A stretch of 64,000 nt of DNA from NCBI RefSeq assembly GCF_900105185.1, contig NZ_FNTJ01000001.1, forward strand, positions 3,988,501 through 4,052,500, given 5' to 3'. Below the pieces are notes generated by a model. It was not told the origin of the DNA and did not search any database. It saw nothing but the letters and a program-made list of their open reading frames with translations. Every line of letters starts with the position of its first letter. Positions within the stretch are counted from its first letter, which is position 1. This stretch comes from Pseudomonas saponiphila. GTDB lineage: Bacteria > Pseudomonadota > Gammaproteobacteria > Pseudomonadales > Pseudomonadaceae. A program made the position numbers and the translations under genes. This document shows, piece by piece, positions 7,937 through 16,680 of the stretch.

Positions 7937-9913
7937 ATGACAACGATCGAAACCTTCCCTGCATGCGCCTGGCGTGCACCTCGCCGCGGCATGAGCGGCG
8001 CCCTGCTCGGCTGCCTGTTCAGCCCCCTGCTGCTGGCGGACGACGCGCCACTGGAACTGCAGCCGCAATCGATTTTTGCCCCTTCGGTGGAGTCCACCGC
8101 CGTGGCCGAAATGGCCCGCTACGGCAGCAAGCTGGAGATCATCGATCGCCAGCAGATCGAACGCGCCGGCCCCAGCAGCGACATCACCCGGGTCCTGCAG
8201 ATGTATGTGCCGGGCCTGTACGTAGCACCGAAAAACGGCCCCTTCGACTACGGCACCTATTCCCTGCTGGGGGGGCGCAACGACGACACCCTGATCCTGC
8301 TGGACGGCGTGCGCCTGAACAACCGGCTGTACGGCGGCCTGTACCTGGACACCCTGCCGGCCAACGCCATCGAGCGCATCGAGGTGCTCAAGGGCGGCCA
8401 GAGCCTGCTGTTCGGCACCCAGGCAGTGTCCGGGGTGATCAACATCGTCACCCGCAACCCGCAGACCCGCGACGTCTCCGGCGAGGCCAACCTGGGCCTG
8501 GACAGCTTCATGGGCACCAGCGGCGATGCCCGCGCCGAACGCATCGTCAGCAACGGCCTGGGCGACCTGGGCCTCTTGGCCTATGTCAGCCACAACCGCT
8601 CCGACGGTTACCAGCCGTTTCGCAACAGCGCCTACAACGCCAACACCCGGGACAGGAAACGCAGCTATGAAGTGACCACCTTCGGCGCCAAGGCGATCCA
8701 GGGCTTTGCCGACGACTCGCGGCTGGAGCTGTTCTACCAGTACAGCGACGCCAACTTGGATTTCGCCCGCCCGCTGAACAACAAGAAGACCACCAACGAG
8801 CGCATCCAGCAGATCGCCACCGCGACCTTCGAACAGCGCCTGAGCGAAGGTTTCAGCTACTTCGTCAAAGGCCATGTCAACGACTGGGACACCCGCTATA
8901 CCCGCATCAACACCACCGAGGGCGGGGGCAGCAAAGTGATCAACCACAACGACTACTGGGGCTTCACCGACTGGGGCCTGCAGGCCGAGGGCAAGGCCGA
9001 ACTGGACGGCGGCCACGTGCTGCTGTTCGGCAGCGACAACCAGTGGTTCAAGGGCCAGGACGACGTGCTCAAGATCGACGACAACAGCGCCCAGGCCAAT
9101 GCCCTCTACGCTCAGTTGCGCCCGGTAGTGGCAGCCCTGCCCGACTGGCACCCGAGCATCGGCGTGCGTCACGAGAAGATCAGCGGCGGCGAAAGCGCCA
9201 CGGTGGGCATGCTCACCTCGCTGTATGACCTCTCGCCCCACTGGCAACTGCGCGGCCAGTTCGGCAGTGCCTTCAAGCTGCCCAATGCCGAGCAACTGTT
9301 CGCCAACGAGGACGATGAACGAGGCAACCGCCACCTCAAGCCGGAAAAGAGCCTGAATGCCGAGCTGGGCCTGGACTACCAGGGCAGCCTGCTGGCCGGC
9401 GACTTCAACGCCAGCGGCACGCTGTTCCAGCGCAAGATCGACGACCTGATCGCCCTCGACGGCATCGACTGGGTCAATGGCCAGGGACGGATCAAGGTAC
9501 GCGGCATCGAGATCGACGGGCGCTGGCAGTTCAGCCCGCAGTGGACCCTCTCGGCGGACCTGACCCGCAACCTGGTGGAGTCGCGCAACGGCGTGACCCT
9601 GAGCAATATCCCCGGCTTCTTCGCCCGCTCGCGGCTGGGCTTCGAAGCCCCCGACCAGATGTGGGGCGTGGGCGGGGCAATCCGCTACATCGGCCAGATC
9701 GACAGCCCGAAAAAGATCGACTACGGCCACTATTCGGTGGTCGACGCCGATGCCTATCGCTACCTCGACACGGCCCGGCAGCATCGCCTGAGCCTGCTGC
9801 TGGAAAACCTCTTCGACCGCGACTACAGCACCAGCATCGCCAGCAACACCCCACGGGTGGATAACCTGGGGCGCCCCTTCACCACCGAGGTGCGCTACAC
9901 CTACCGCTTCTGA
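7937..9913 (+). CDS. TonB-dependent receptor, BtuB-like (cobalamin uptake)
   Basis: 658-aa outer-membrane receptor. A hydrophobic signal region (about residues 18-36, ending LLLADDAP) is followed by a plug domain (about 45-165) with LEIIDRQQIERAG, LLGGRNDDTLILLDGVRLNN, IERIEVLKGGQSLLFGTQAVSGVINIVTRNP. A beta-barrel then ends in the terminal aromatic ...VRYTYRF. It follows a cobalamin riboswitch, so vitamin B12 or another corrinoid is the likely ligand. The start at ATG 7937 lacks a strong Shine-Dalgarno, as is common when the riboswitch controls initiation. It heads a three-gene operon with a [2Fe-2S] protein and a periplasmic binding protein. Confidence 0.92.
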   Translation: MTTIETFPACAWRAPRRGMSGALLGCLFSPLLLADDAPLELQPQSIFAPSVESTAVAEMARYGSKLEIIDRQQIERAGPSSDITRVLQMYVPGLYVAPKNGPFDYGTYSLLGGRNDDTLILLDGVRLNNRLYGGLYLDTLPANAIERIEVLKGGQSLLFGTQAVSGVINIVTRNPQTRDVSGEANLGLDSFMGTSGDARAERIVSNGLGDLGLLAYVSHNRSDGYQPFRNSAYNANTRDRKRSYEVTTFGAKAIQGFADDSRLELFYQYSDANLDFARPLNNKKTTNERIQQIATATFEQRLSEGFSYFVKGHVNDWDTRYTRINTTEGGGSKVINHNDYWGFTDWGLQAEGKAELDGGHVLLFGSDNQWFKGQDDVLKIDDNSAQANALYAQLRPVVAALPDWHPSIGVRHEKISGGESATVGMLTSLYDLSPHWQLRGQFGSAFKLPNAEQLFANEDDERGNRHLKPEKSLNAELGLDYQGSLLAGDFNASGTLFQRKIDDLIALDGIDWVNGQGRIKVRGIEIDGRWQFSPQWTLSADLTRNLVESRNGVTLSNIPGFFARSRLGFEAPDQMWGVGGAIRYIGQIDSPKKIDYGHYSVVDADAYRYLDTARQHRLSLLLENLFDRDYSTSIASNTPRVDNLGRPFTTEVRYTYRF

Positions 9914-9924
9914 GGACGAGTGCC

Positions 9925-10677
9925 ATGCACAAGGATTATCAACGGGTGCTGTTCGTCGGCCCCGGCCTGAACAGCGGAGCCCTGGGCGAGGCGTTTCGCC
10001 GCGAGCTTCATCAACTGCGAGGCAACGACGCCAGCACCCGGGTGATCGACACCCTGGACGGCTTCGACAGCCTCTGGGCCGCCTTCGACGAACCCTTGCC
10101 CGAGAACGGCGCGGCGCTGCTGGTGGTGGACCTGGAGCCCAGCTCCGACGGCGCCTACCTGGATTGGCTGCGCGACGAGCTGGGACGCCTGGCCCGCGCC
10201 CACCCGCAAGCGCCGCAACCGTGGGTCACCGCCCAGGCCTTGGGCCGCCGCGGGCTGGACGCGGCCCAGGCCTGCGCCAGCATTGGCCAGCGCGAACGCC
10301 ACCTGCCCTGCGACAAGGTCAACGCGGTGGCCAGCGACCCGGACTGGTCACGGGTGCCGCCCCATGCCCGCCAGGTGTTCCTGTGCACCGGCCCGCGCTG
10401 CGTGCGACGCGGCGCCCTGGCGCTGTGGAAGACCCTGCGCCGCGAACTGCTGCGCCTGGAGCACCTGGAAACACCCGGCGGCGTGCTGCTGACCCGCACC
10501 GCCTGCCAATTCCCCTGCAACCTGGGACCGCTACTCACCGTGCACCCGGATGGCTGCTGGTATCGAGTACGCGATGACGGCGAAGTGCTGCGCCTGGTGC
10601 AGCAGCACCTGGTCCAGGGCGAACCGGTGGCGCAACTGCAGATTCCCACGCCCTATGGAGGGCCGGCGCATGCCTAG
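9925..10677 (+). CDS. thioredoxin-like [2Fe-2S] ferredoxin domain protein
   Basis: 250-aa cytoplasmic protein. The C-terminal part (about residues 148-245) is a thioredoxin-like [2Fe-2S] domain with four candidate ligands, Cys154 and Cys159 (FLCTGPRCVRRG) and Cys194 and Cys198 (TACQFPCNLGP). It has the fold of small ferredoxins found in cobalamin gene clusters. The N-terminal 145 residues are not recognised but resemble a chelatase/CbiX-like alpha/beta fold in pattern (VLFVGPGLNSGALGEAFRREL). It starts 11 bp after the receptor gene and overlaps the next gene by 8 bp. Likely role is redox handling or reductive processing of imported corrinoid; this is inferred from context. Confidence 0.8.
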   Translation: MHKDYQRVLFVGPGLNSGALGEAFRRELHQLRGNDASTRVIDTLDGFDSLWAAFDEPLPENGAALLVVDLEPSSDGAYLDWLRDELGRLARAHPQAPQPWVTAQALGRRGLDAAQACASIGQRERHLPCDKVNAVASDPDWSRVPPHARQVFLCTGPRCVRRGALALWKTLRRELLRLEHLETPGGVLLTRTACQFPCNLGPLLTVHPDGCWYRVRDDGEVLRLVQQHLVQGEPVAQLQIPTPYGGPAHA

Positions 10678-11578
10678 CAGACTGCTCGGCCTGCTGCTGT
10701 GGCTGGCGGCCCTGCCGGCCCTGGCGCAGCACTATGAAAACTGCGGCAAGCGCTGGGAAATTGCCGGACCGCCACAGCGCATCGTCGCCCTCAACCAGCA
10801 CAGCGCCGACCTGCTGCTGGCCCTGGGCGCCGGGCCAGCGATGATCGGCGTGGCCTACCTGGACGACGATGCCGGGGCCGACGGGCACTACCACGGTGTA
10901 CCGGTGATCGCCCGGCAGTATCCCTCGGCGGAAGTGCTCTACAGCCTCAAGCCCGATCTGGTGGTGGGCGGCTTTGCCTCAGCGTTCCCGGAAAACTTCA
11001 GCTCCCGACGACACCTGAGCGCCATAGGCGTAGGCAGCTACCTGCTGGAGTCGGCCTGCGCCGGGCACAGCGAAGACTACTTCGGGCATATCCGTCGCGA
11101 CCTGCTGACCCTGGGCCGCCTGTTGCAGCAGGAGACCCGGGCCGCGCAACTGATCGCCGAGCAACAGGCCAACCTCGACGCGGCAGCGGCCCTGTACCAG
11201 GGACGCAACCGGCCTGCGGTGTTCTACCTCGACAGCGAGGTCAACGGCCTGGCCAGCCAGGGTCGCCGCGGTTTTGTCGGCGTGCTGCTGCAGGCCGCCG
11301 GAGCGCGCAACAGCATGGCCTCTGTCGATCACCCGCAGCTGCGGGTGAATAGCGAGACGCTGCTGATCAACGACCCGGACGTGCTGCTGTTGGCCGATGC
11401 CCTGTGGTCACCGGCCTCGCGCAAGCGCCAGTTGCTGGGCAGCGATCCCGTGCTGTCGCGGCTGCGGGCGGTGCGCGAGCAGCGCCTGATCGAGATTCCC
11501 TTCAGCCAACTGGTGCCGGGCATCGCCAGCGCCCGCAGCGCCCTGGAACTGGCCCGGCGCCTGCACCCCGCCCTGTAG
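10670..11578 (+). CDS. periplasmic cobalamin/iron-type ABC substrate-binding protein (BtuF-like)
   Basis: 302-aa class III binding protein. Signal peptide MPSRLLGLLLWLAALPALAQ is followed by PQRIVALNQHSADLLLALGAG and VLYSLKPDLVVGG, the usual pattern for the BtuF/FepB/FhuD fold. ATG 10670 overlaps the end of the previous gene. The operon context (riboswitch, receptor) supports corrinoid binding. No cognate permease or ATPase follows, so it must share a transporter encoded elsewhere. The stop codon TAG at 11576-11578 is contributed by the first REPIN unit (GTAGGAGCC begins at 11575). Confidence 0.85.
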   Translation: MPSRLLGLLLWLAALPALAQHYENCGKRWEIAGPPQRIVALNQHSADLLLALGAGPAMIGVAYLDDDAGADGHYHGVPVIARQYPSAEVLYSLKPDLVVGGFASAFPENFSSRRHLSAIGVGSYLLESACAGHSEDYFGHIRRDLLTLGRLLQQETRAAQLIAEQQANLDAAAALYQGRNRPAVFYLDSEVNGLASQGRRGFVGVLLQAAGARNSMASVDHPQLRVNSETLLINDPDVLLLADALWSPASRKRQLLGSDPVLSRLRAVREQRLIEIPFSQLVPGIASARSALELARRLHPAL

Positions 11579-11940
11579 GAGCCGGCTTGCCGGCGAAGCG
11601 AGCGCCGCCAATCCCGCGCCTCGCTCCGAAGCCTTCGCGGGCGAGCCCGCTCCTACAGACCGCACCCGATGTAGGAGCCGGCTTGCCGGCGAAGCGAGCG
11701 CCGCCAGTCCCGCGCCACGCCCGAAGCTTTCGCGGGCGAGCCCGCTCCTACAGACCGCACCCGATGTAGGAGCCGGCTTGCAGGCGAAGCGAGCGCCGCC
11801 AGTCCCGCGCCACGCCCGAAGCCTTCGCGGGCGAGCCCGCTCCTACAGACCGCACCCGATGTAGGAGCCGGCTTGCCGGCGAAGCGAGCGCCGCCAGTCC
11901 TGCGCCGCGCCCGAAGCCTTCGCGGCGAGCCCGCTCCTAC
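11575..11940. repeat. tandem array of four REPIN units (~95 bp period)
   Basis: Four head-to-tail units begin at 11575, 11671, 11766 and 11861. Each runs from GTAGGAGCCGGCTTGCCGG to CGAGCCCGCTCCTAC, with CAGACCGCACCCGAT as linker. Each unit is a pair of inverted REP sequences able to fold as a long hairpin. Units differ by only a few bases, which suggests recent tandem amplification. The array fills the whole interval between the BtuF-like gene and the convergent diguanylate cyclase gene, where it could end transcription or protect the 3' end of the mRNA. Confidence 0.9.
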
Positions 11941-11952
11941 GGGGAGCCGGTG

Positions 11953-13110
11953 TTACAGAGGATTCAACACCTTGCGCGAAGGCAGCTGCGGCGGATGACA
12001 GGTGACGTTGTTACGACCGCCACTCTTGGCCACATACAAGGCCTGATCGGCATCGTTGAGCCAGTCCATGGCCTCGTCATGCCCGAGACTGAAGGCCGCC
12101 AGACCAATGCTCAGGCTGACCTGCAACGCCGGGTTCTGCTCATGACCCAGGGCCGCAAAGCGCCCACGCAGGGCCTCCATCAAATCCGCGGCATGGGCCA
12201 GCGGCACGTCCGGCAGTATCACGCAGAATTCGTCGCCGCCATAACGCCCGGCCTGGTCGCTGGCCCGCAGGTTCTGCCGCAGAAGCTTGCTCAACTGGCG
12301 CAGCACCCCATCACCGGCCACATGGCCGTAGGTGTCGTTGATGGCCTTGAAGTGATCGATGTCGATCAGGGCGATGGCGCCGCCGCGGCCCTGGCGCTTG
12401 CAGCGCTGGAACTCGACCTCCAGCTGGTCCTTCCAGGCCCCGTGATTGAGTAGCCCGGTCAGGCTGTCGGTGCGACTGCGGGCCAGCAGCTCGCGCTTGT
12501 GCTGCCCCAGGGTGGCCGCCTGGCGGTAGCAGATGTAGCCCAGGGTCATGGGGTACAGGGTCAGCATCGGCAGACAGGCGTACAGCTGCAGCGGCGTGGT
12601 CTGGGGGATGAACGACGGGCCGAACAGCCACAGGCCCAGGCCAATGCCCAGGGCCTGGGCCAGACTGCCGGCGAGAAAGAAGCGCACCCCGCCCAGGGCG
12701 ATGTTGTTCATCGCCATCATCCCCAGGGTGGTGGCCAGCGGCAGCGGATTGAAGTGCATGGCCGCCACCCAGAAACCGCCCGCCAGCGAGTCCACCAGCA
12801 AGTTGCGGTGCTCGGCGCGAAACGGCACCCGTGCCCAGCGCGCCCACTGATAGGCCAGGTGCGGCCAGACAAAGGCGTTGAACAGCATCAGCCCCCAGAC
12901 CCAGGGCGCCGGTTGCAGCGGCCACATCCCGGCAGCCACGCACAGCAAGCCCAGGCCCAAGCCGAGAATCCGCGATTTATACAGCCTCCTGGCCAATGAC
13001 AGTCCCTTTCCTCTGGTGTACTGCGCAGGGGCCAAGTTGCCTCCGTCCAGCGATGGGAAAGATGCCGCGAGCGGTAGCGGGGGGATCGACCGTTGCAAGT
13101 CTAGCCACAC
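11953..13110 (-). CDS. MASE2-GGDEF diguanylate cyclase
   Basis: Up to 385 aa. The N-terminal membrane sensor MASE2 (about residues 40-200, beginning RRLYKSRILGLGLGLL) has several transmembrane helices. The GGDEF catalytic domain follows (about 212-370) with an intact GGDEF signature at 291-295 and the inhibitory I-site RASD at 282-285, five residues upstream as expected. The protein makes cyclic di-GMP from two GTP and should be subject to product inhibition, resembling AdrA/YaiC. The true start may be TTG at 12996 (residue 39), which is preceded by AGGAAAGGGA; the longer N-terminus looks like non-coding upstream DNA. Confidence 0.9.
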   Translation of the reverse strand: MWLDLQRSIPPLPLAASFPSLDGGNLAPAQYTRGKGLSLARRLYKSRILGLGLGLLCVAAGMWPLQPAPWVWGLMLFNAFVWPHLAYQWARWARVPFRAEHRNLLVDSLAGGFWVAAMHFNPLPLATTLGMMAMNNIALGGVRFFLAGSLAQALGIGLGLWLFGPSFIPQTTPLQLYACLPMLTLYPMTLGYICYRQAATLGQHKRELLARSRTDSLTGLLNHGAWKDQLEVEFQRCKRQGRGGAIALIDIDHFKAINDTYGHVAGDGVLRQLSKLLRQNLRASDQAGRYGGDEFCVILPDVPLAHAADLMEALRGRFAALGHEQNPALQVSLSIGLAAFSLGHDEAMDWLNDADQALYVAKSGGRNNVTCHPPQLPSRKVLNPL

Positions 13111-13339
13111 AGTTCCAAAACGCCATCAGCGCGCGCAGCCTGCCCGCTCCGCTCGGGCCCGCCGTGCGGGAATCTGCCCGTCGGCCCCAAGAGGCGCTGC
13201 AAGCCAGCGCCCCCATGCATTCGTTTGCAGAATGAAGTTCAGAGGAAACTTCGTTTGTCAGCCTCGGCACCGGCCAGCAGAATCGAGGCCGATCCGTACC
13301 TCTCTCGCTTCGCCATCCACTGCCACGGGAAACCTGTCC

Positions 13340-14734
13340 ATGAGCAACCAGCGCTTCGTCAGTCCTGACCTGATCCGCCAGGGATTTTCCCGGGCGATGT
13401 CGGATATGTACCGCGAGGAGGTGCCCCTCTACGGCGCCCTGATGGAACTGGTGGCCCAGGTCAATGCCCGGGTGCTGGAGCAGCAACCGGCGATTGCCCG
13501 GCACCTGCAGCGCAGCGGCGAACTGCAGCGCCTGGACCTGGAGCGCCACGGCGCGATCCGCGTCGGCACCGCCGCGGAGCTGGCGACCCTGGCCCGGTTG
13601 TTCGCGGTGATGGGCATGCAGCCGGTGGGCTACTACGACCTGACCCCGGCCGGGGTACCGGTGCATTCCACGGCCTTTCGCGCGGTGCACGAAGAAGCCC
13701 TGCAGGTCAGCCCGTTCCGGGTCTTTACCTCGCTGCTGCGCCTGGAACTGATCGACAACCCCGAACTGCGAGGCTTTGCCCAACAGGTGCTGGCCCAGCG
13801 CCAGATCTTCACCCCCAAGGTGCTGGAGCTGATTGAGCAGGCCCAGGCCGAGGGCGGGCTGGATGAAGACGACGCCCAGCGCTTTATCCAGGAAGCCCTG
13901 GAAACCTTCCGCTGGCACCACCACGCCACCGTGACCGCCGCCCAGTACGCCAGCCTCAGCGCCCAGCACCGCTTGATCGCCGACGTGGTGGCGTTCAAGG
14001 GCCCGCACATCAACCACCTGACCCCGCGCACCCTGGACATCGATCAAGTGCAGCAGCTCATGCCGGAGCACGGCATCACCCCCAAGGCGGTGATCGAAGG
14101 CCCGCCGCGCCGGGACTGCCCGATCCTGCTGCGCCAGACCAGCTTCAAGGCCCTGGAGGAGTCCGTGGCCTTCACCGACCAGGCCGACAGCCAAGGCAGC
14201 CACAGCGCGCGCTTTGGCGAAATCGAACAGCGCGGCGCAGCGCTGACCCCCAAAGGCCGCGCGCTCTACGACCGCCTGCTGAACGCCGCCCGCGACGCCC
14301 TGGGCGACTTCCCCAACGAGGCCAACGCCCAGCGCTACAACCAACTGATGCAAGAGCACTTCCGGGAGTTTCCCGACAGCCACTCGGCCATGCGCGAACA
14401 GGGCTTGGCGTACTTTCGCTACTTCGTCAGCGAAGCCGGGCTCGCGGCCCGCGCCGAGCCCCAGCGCCCCACCACCCTGCCGGCCCTGCTGGCAGCCGGG
14501 CACCTGGGCTTCGAGCCCCTGGTCTATGAGGATTTCCTGCCGGTGAGCGCCGCCGGGATCTTCCAGTCCAACCTGGGTGACGACAGCCAGAGCCACTACG
14601 CCGAACACTCCAACCGCCAGGCCTTCGAAAACGCCCTCGGGCGCGCCACCCTCGACGAACTGCAGTTGTACGCCCAGACCCAGCAGCGCTCCCTGGAGCA
14701 GTGCGCCGCCACCCTAGGCCTGCCGACGCTGTAA
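13340..14734 (+). CDS. hglS: 2-oxoadipate dioxygenase/decarboxylase (HglS/YdcJ, DUF1338)
   Basis: 464-aa DUF1338 enzyme. HglS of P. putida converts 2-oxoadipate to D-2-hydroxyglutarate with Fe(II) and O2 in D-lysine catabolism. The reported iron ligands fall at matching positions here: His70 (in ERHGAIRVGT, with Arg74), His226 (in KGPHINHLTPR) and Glu294 (in RFGEIEQRG). The start at ATG 13340 gives this register; the longer open frame upstream is not coding. It stands alone, divergent from the diguanylate cyclase gene. The last step is confident from motif and family knowledge; physiological pathway here is inferred. Confidence 0.9.
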   Translation: MSNQRFVSPDLIRQGFSRAMSDMYREEVPLYGALMELVAQVNARVLEQQPAIARHLQRSGELQRLDLERHGAIRVGTAAELATLARLFAVMGMQPVGYYDLTPAGVPVHSTAFRAVHEEALQVSPFRVFTSLLRLELIDNPELRGFAQQVLAQRQIFTPKVLELIEQAQAEGGLDEDDAQRFIQEALETFRWHHHATVTAAQYASLSAQHRLIADVVAFKGPHINHLTPRTLDIDQVQQLMPEHGITPKAVIEGPPRRDCPILLRQTSFKALEESVAFTDQADSQGSHSARFGEIEQRGAALTPKGRALYDRLLNAARDALGDFPNEANAQRYNQLMQEHFREFPDSHSAMREQGLAYFRYFVSEAGLAARAEPQRPTTLPALLAAGHLGFEPLVYEDFLPVSAAGIFQSNLGDDSQSHYAEHSNRQAFENALGRATLDELQLYAQTQQRSLEQCAATLGLPTL

Positions 14735-14875
14735 GCCGCGCCCGGCATCGACCCACGGGGCGATGCCGCCCTCCCCCCGGTACGTTCGCCCATGGTCATG
14801 GACCCGCCGCGGCGGTATTCTGCGGCCATTTGCGCCCCTCCGGCGGCGCGCCACCACCAGGGATGGACACGGCGA

Positions 14876-16279
14876 ATGAGATTCGCGATCGGCCTGTTTT
14901 TATGCGCGGCGCTCAGCCACGCACTCACCACCCACGCCGCAGAAACCGTCAACGACATCACCCAGCTCAACCCCATCGTGGTCGATCAGGTGGTGCGCCC
15001 CAGCACCCTGGAGCAGATCGTCCAGCAGGTGGCCGAACACCCCGGGCCCATCGCCATAGGCGGCGGGCGCTACAGCATGGGCGGCCAGACCGCCACCGAG
15101 CACGCGCTGCAGATCGACATGCGCGGCTTCAACCGGGTGCTCGACTTCTCCAAAGAACGCAAGGAAATCACCGTGCAGCCGGGCATCACCTGGCGCGCCG
15201 TGCAGGACTACATCGACCCCCACGACCTGTCCGTGAGCATCATGCAGAGCTATGCCAACTTCACCGTCGGCGGCGCCCTGAGCGTCAACGCCCATGGTCG
15301 CTACATCGGCTACGGCCCGCTGGTGAGCTCGGTGAAAGCCATCAAGCTGGTGCTGGCCGACGGCCAAGTGGTGGACGCCAGCCCGCAGCACAACAGCGAA
15401 CTGTTCTACGGCGCCATCGGCGGCTACGGCGGCCTGGGGGTGATCGTCCAGGCCACCTTGCAACTGAGCGACAACGTGCGCCTGCTGCGCAGCGTCGAGG
15501 AAATGCCCCTGGGCGCCTACCGCCCCTACTTCCAGGCCCGCATCCATGACGACCCCAAGGTCATCCTGCACAACGCCGTGCTCTACCCCGACCGGTACCA
15601 GACCCTGCGCGCCGTCTCCTACAGCCAGACCGAGCTGCCGGTCACGGTCAAGGAACGCCTCACGCCCCTGGACCAGAACTACTGGAAAGAACAGAAAGCC
15701 CTGAAAGTGGTGAGCCAGTGGCCCGGCGGCAAGACCCTGCGCCAGGAGGTGATCGACCCCCTGGTGCTGAAAAAGCCGCAAGTATCGTGGCGCAACCACG
15801 AAGCCAGCCTCGACGTGCGCGAACTGGAGCCCGAGTCCCGGGCCAAGCGCACCTACGTGCTGCAGGAATACTTCGTGCCCCCCGAGCAGTTGGAGAGCTT
15901 CGTCCAAGAAATGGGCACGACCTTGAGAGCGCATAACGTCAACGTGATCAACCTGTCGATCCGCCACGCCAAGGCCGACCCCGGCACCCTGCTGGCCTGG
16001 GCCAAGACCGAGGTGTTCGCCCTGGTGCTGTACTACCAGCAGAGCACCGCGCCAGAGGAACGGGAGAAAGTCGGCGAATGGACCCGCGCCCTGGTGGACA
16101 GCGCCATCCAGCACGGCGGCAGCTACTACCTGCCGTACCAGATCCACGCCACGGCGCAGCAGTTTCGCGCGGCCTATCCAAGGGCGGGGGAATTTCTCGC
16201 GTTGAAAGCCCGGGTCGATCCGCAGAACAAGTTCCGCAATAAGTTGTGGGATGCGTATGGGGTGGGGGCGCGGCCTTGA
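14876..16279 (+). CDS. secreted FAD-binding oxidase (D-arabinono-1,4-lactone oxidase-like)
   Basis: 467-aa flavoprotein. Signal peptide MRFAIGLFLCAALSHALTTHA is followed by a PCMH-type FAD-binding domain (about 35-210) with AIGGGRYSMGGQT, IDMRGFNRVL, YANFTVGGALSVNAHGR and IGGYGGLGVIVQATL. The C-terminal segment ends in the family-type DPQNKFRNKLWDAYG. Such enzymes oxidise sugar lactones, alditols or similar alcohols using O2 or another acceptor. Export to the periplasm is inferred from the leader. It begins 141 bp after hglS on the same strand and may be separately transcribed. The substrate is unknown. Confidence 0.85.
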   Translation: MRFAIGLFLCAALSHALTTHAAETVNDITQLNPIVVDQVVRPSTLEQIVQQVAEHPGPIAIGGGRYSMGGQTATEHALQIDMRGFNRVLDFSKERKEITVQPGITWRAVQDYIDPHDLSVSIMQSYANFTVGGALSVNAHGRYIGYGPLVSSVKAIKLVLADGQVVDASPQHNSELFYGAIGGYGGLGVIVQATLQLSDNVRLLRSVEEMPLGAYRPYFQARIHDDPKVILHNAVLYPDRYQTLRAVSYSQTELPVTVKERLTPLDQNYWKEQKALKVVSQWPGGKTLRQEVIDPLVLKKPQVSWRNHEASLDVRELEPESRAKRTYVLQEYFVPPEQLESFVQEMGTTLRAHNVNVINLSIRHAKADPGTLLAWAKTEVFALVLYYQQSTAPEEREKVGEWTRALVDSAIQHGGSYYLPYQIHATAQQFRAAYPRAGEFLALKARVDPQNKFRNKLWDAYGVGARP

Positions 16280-16425
16280 GGGCTTGAGTGCCAGGACAGG
16301 GTTCGATGGAAATTGGTTGAAGAGCCAGCACCCGCGTCGGCGGTAAACGCCTGCACACACAAGGCGTCATACAATAGCGCGCCAACGCCGTTGCAGCGGA
16401 TCACCCCGACCGCAGTCCTTCGCCC

Positions 16426-16445
16426 GCCGCTGCACAATCAGCGGC
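16426..16445 (+). other. stem-loop in structured leader region
   Basis: Perfect 7-bp stem GCCGCTG/CAGCGGC with a 6-nt loop. It is the first of several stems between the FAD oxidase gene and the DUF3077-like gene. The 401-bp interval 16280-16680 has no other gene, and its 5' 90 bp show nothing recognisable. Confidence 0.55.
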
Positions 16446-16469
16446 CGGCTTGGTAACCCGGAGAGTAAA

Positions 16470-16511
16470 CGGCGCATAAGCGCCCTCATAACGCATGCCG
16501 GCGTTTTTTTA
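16470..16511 (+). terminator. intrinsic terminator or attenuator hairpins
   Basis: A small hairpin GGCGC-ATAA-GCGCC is followed by AACGC (16490-16494) pairing with GCGTT (16501-16505) and a run of T to 16510. This has the form of a rho-independent terminator. It lies upstream of a second, larger structured element and the DUF3077-like gene, so it could attenuate their transcription or define a short RNA ending at 16510. Confidence 0.6.
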
Positions 16512-16530
16512 GTGCCTGCATCTTTGTTAT

Positions 16531-16604
16531 GGCGGCTGTGCGCGGGAGGCCTTCGGGTCTGCCGGGCTCGTTTACCCCGGTTTACCAACCTGCGTACAGC
16601 TGCC
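16531..16604 (+). ncRNA. structured RNA element before DUF3077-like gene
   Basis: GGCGGCTGT (16531-16539) pairs over 9 bp (one G-U) with ACAGCTGCC (16596-16604), enclosing AGGCC-TTCG-GGTCT, a stem capped by the very stable C(UUCG)G tetraloop. Similar sequences are remembered from upstream of DUF3077 genes in other Pseudomonas. The element ends 77 bp before the GTG of the small gene. It is probably a cis-regulatory leader or a small RNA; no function is known to me. Confidence 0.5.
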
Positions 16605-16680
16605 ACCCATTCGTTTGGTAACAAAGTGGCGCCTATAACCCAGTAAACGGAGTACTGCCTCAGTCAAAACCATTGGCATC

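Noticed and set aside
11575..11940. Tandem ~95-bp repeats considered as a CRISPR array
   Set aside because: Repeat plus linker are both conserved, units are palindromic REP pairs, there are no variable spacers and no cas genes.
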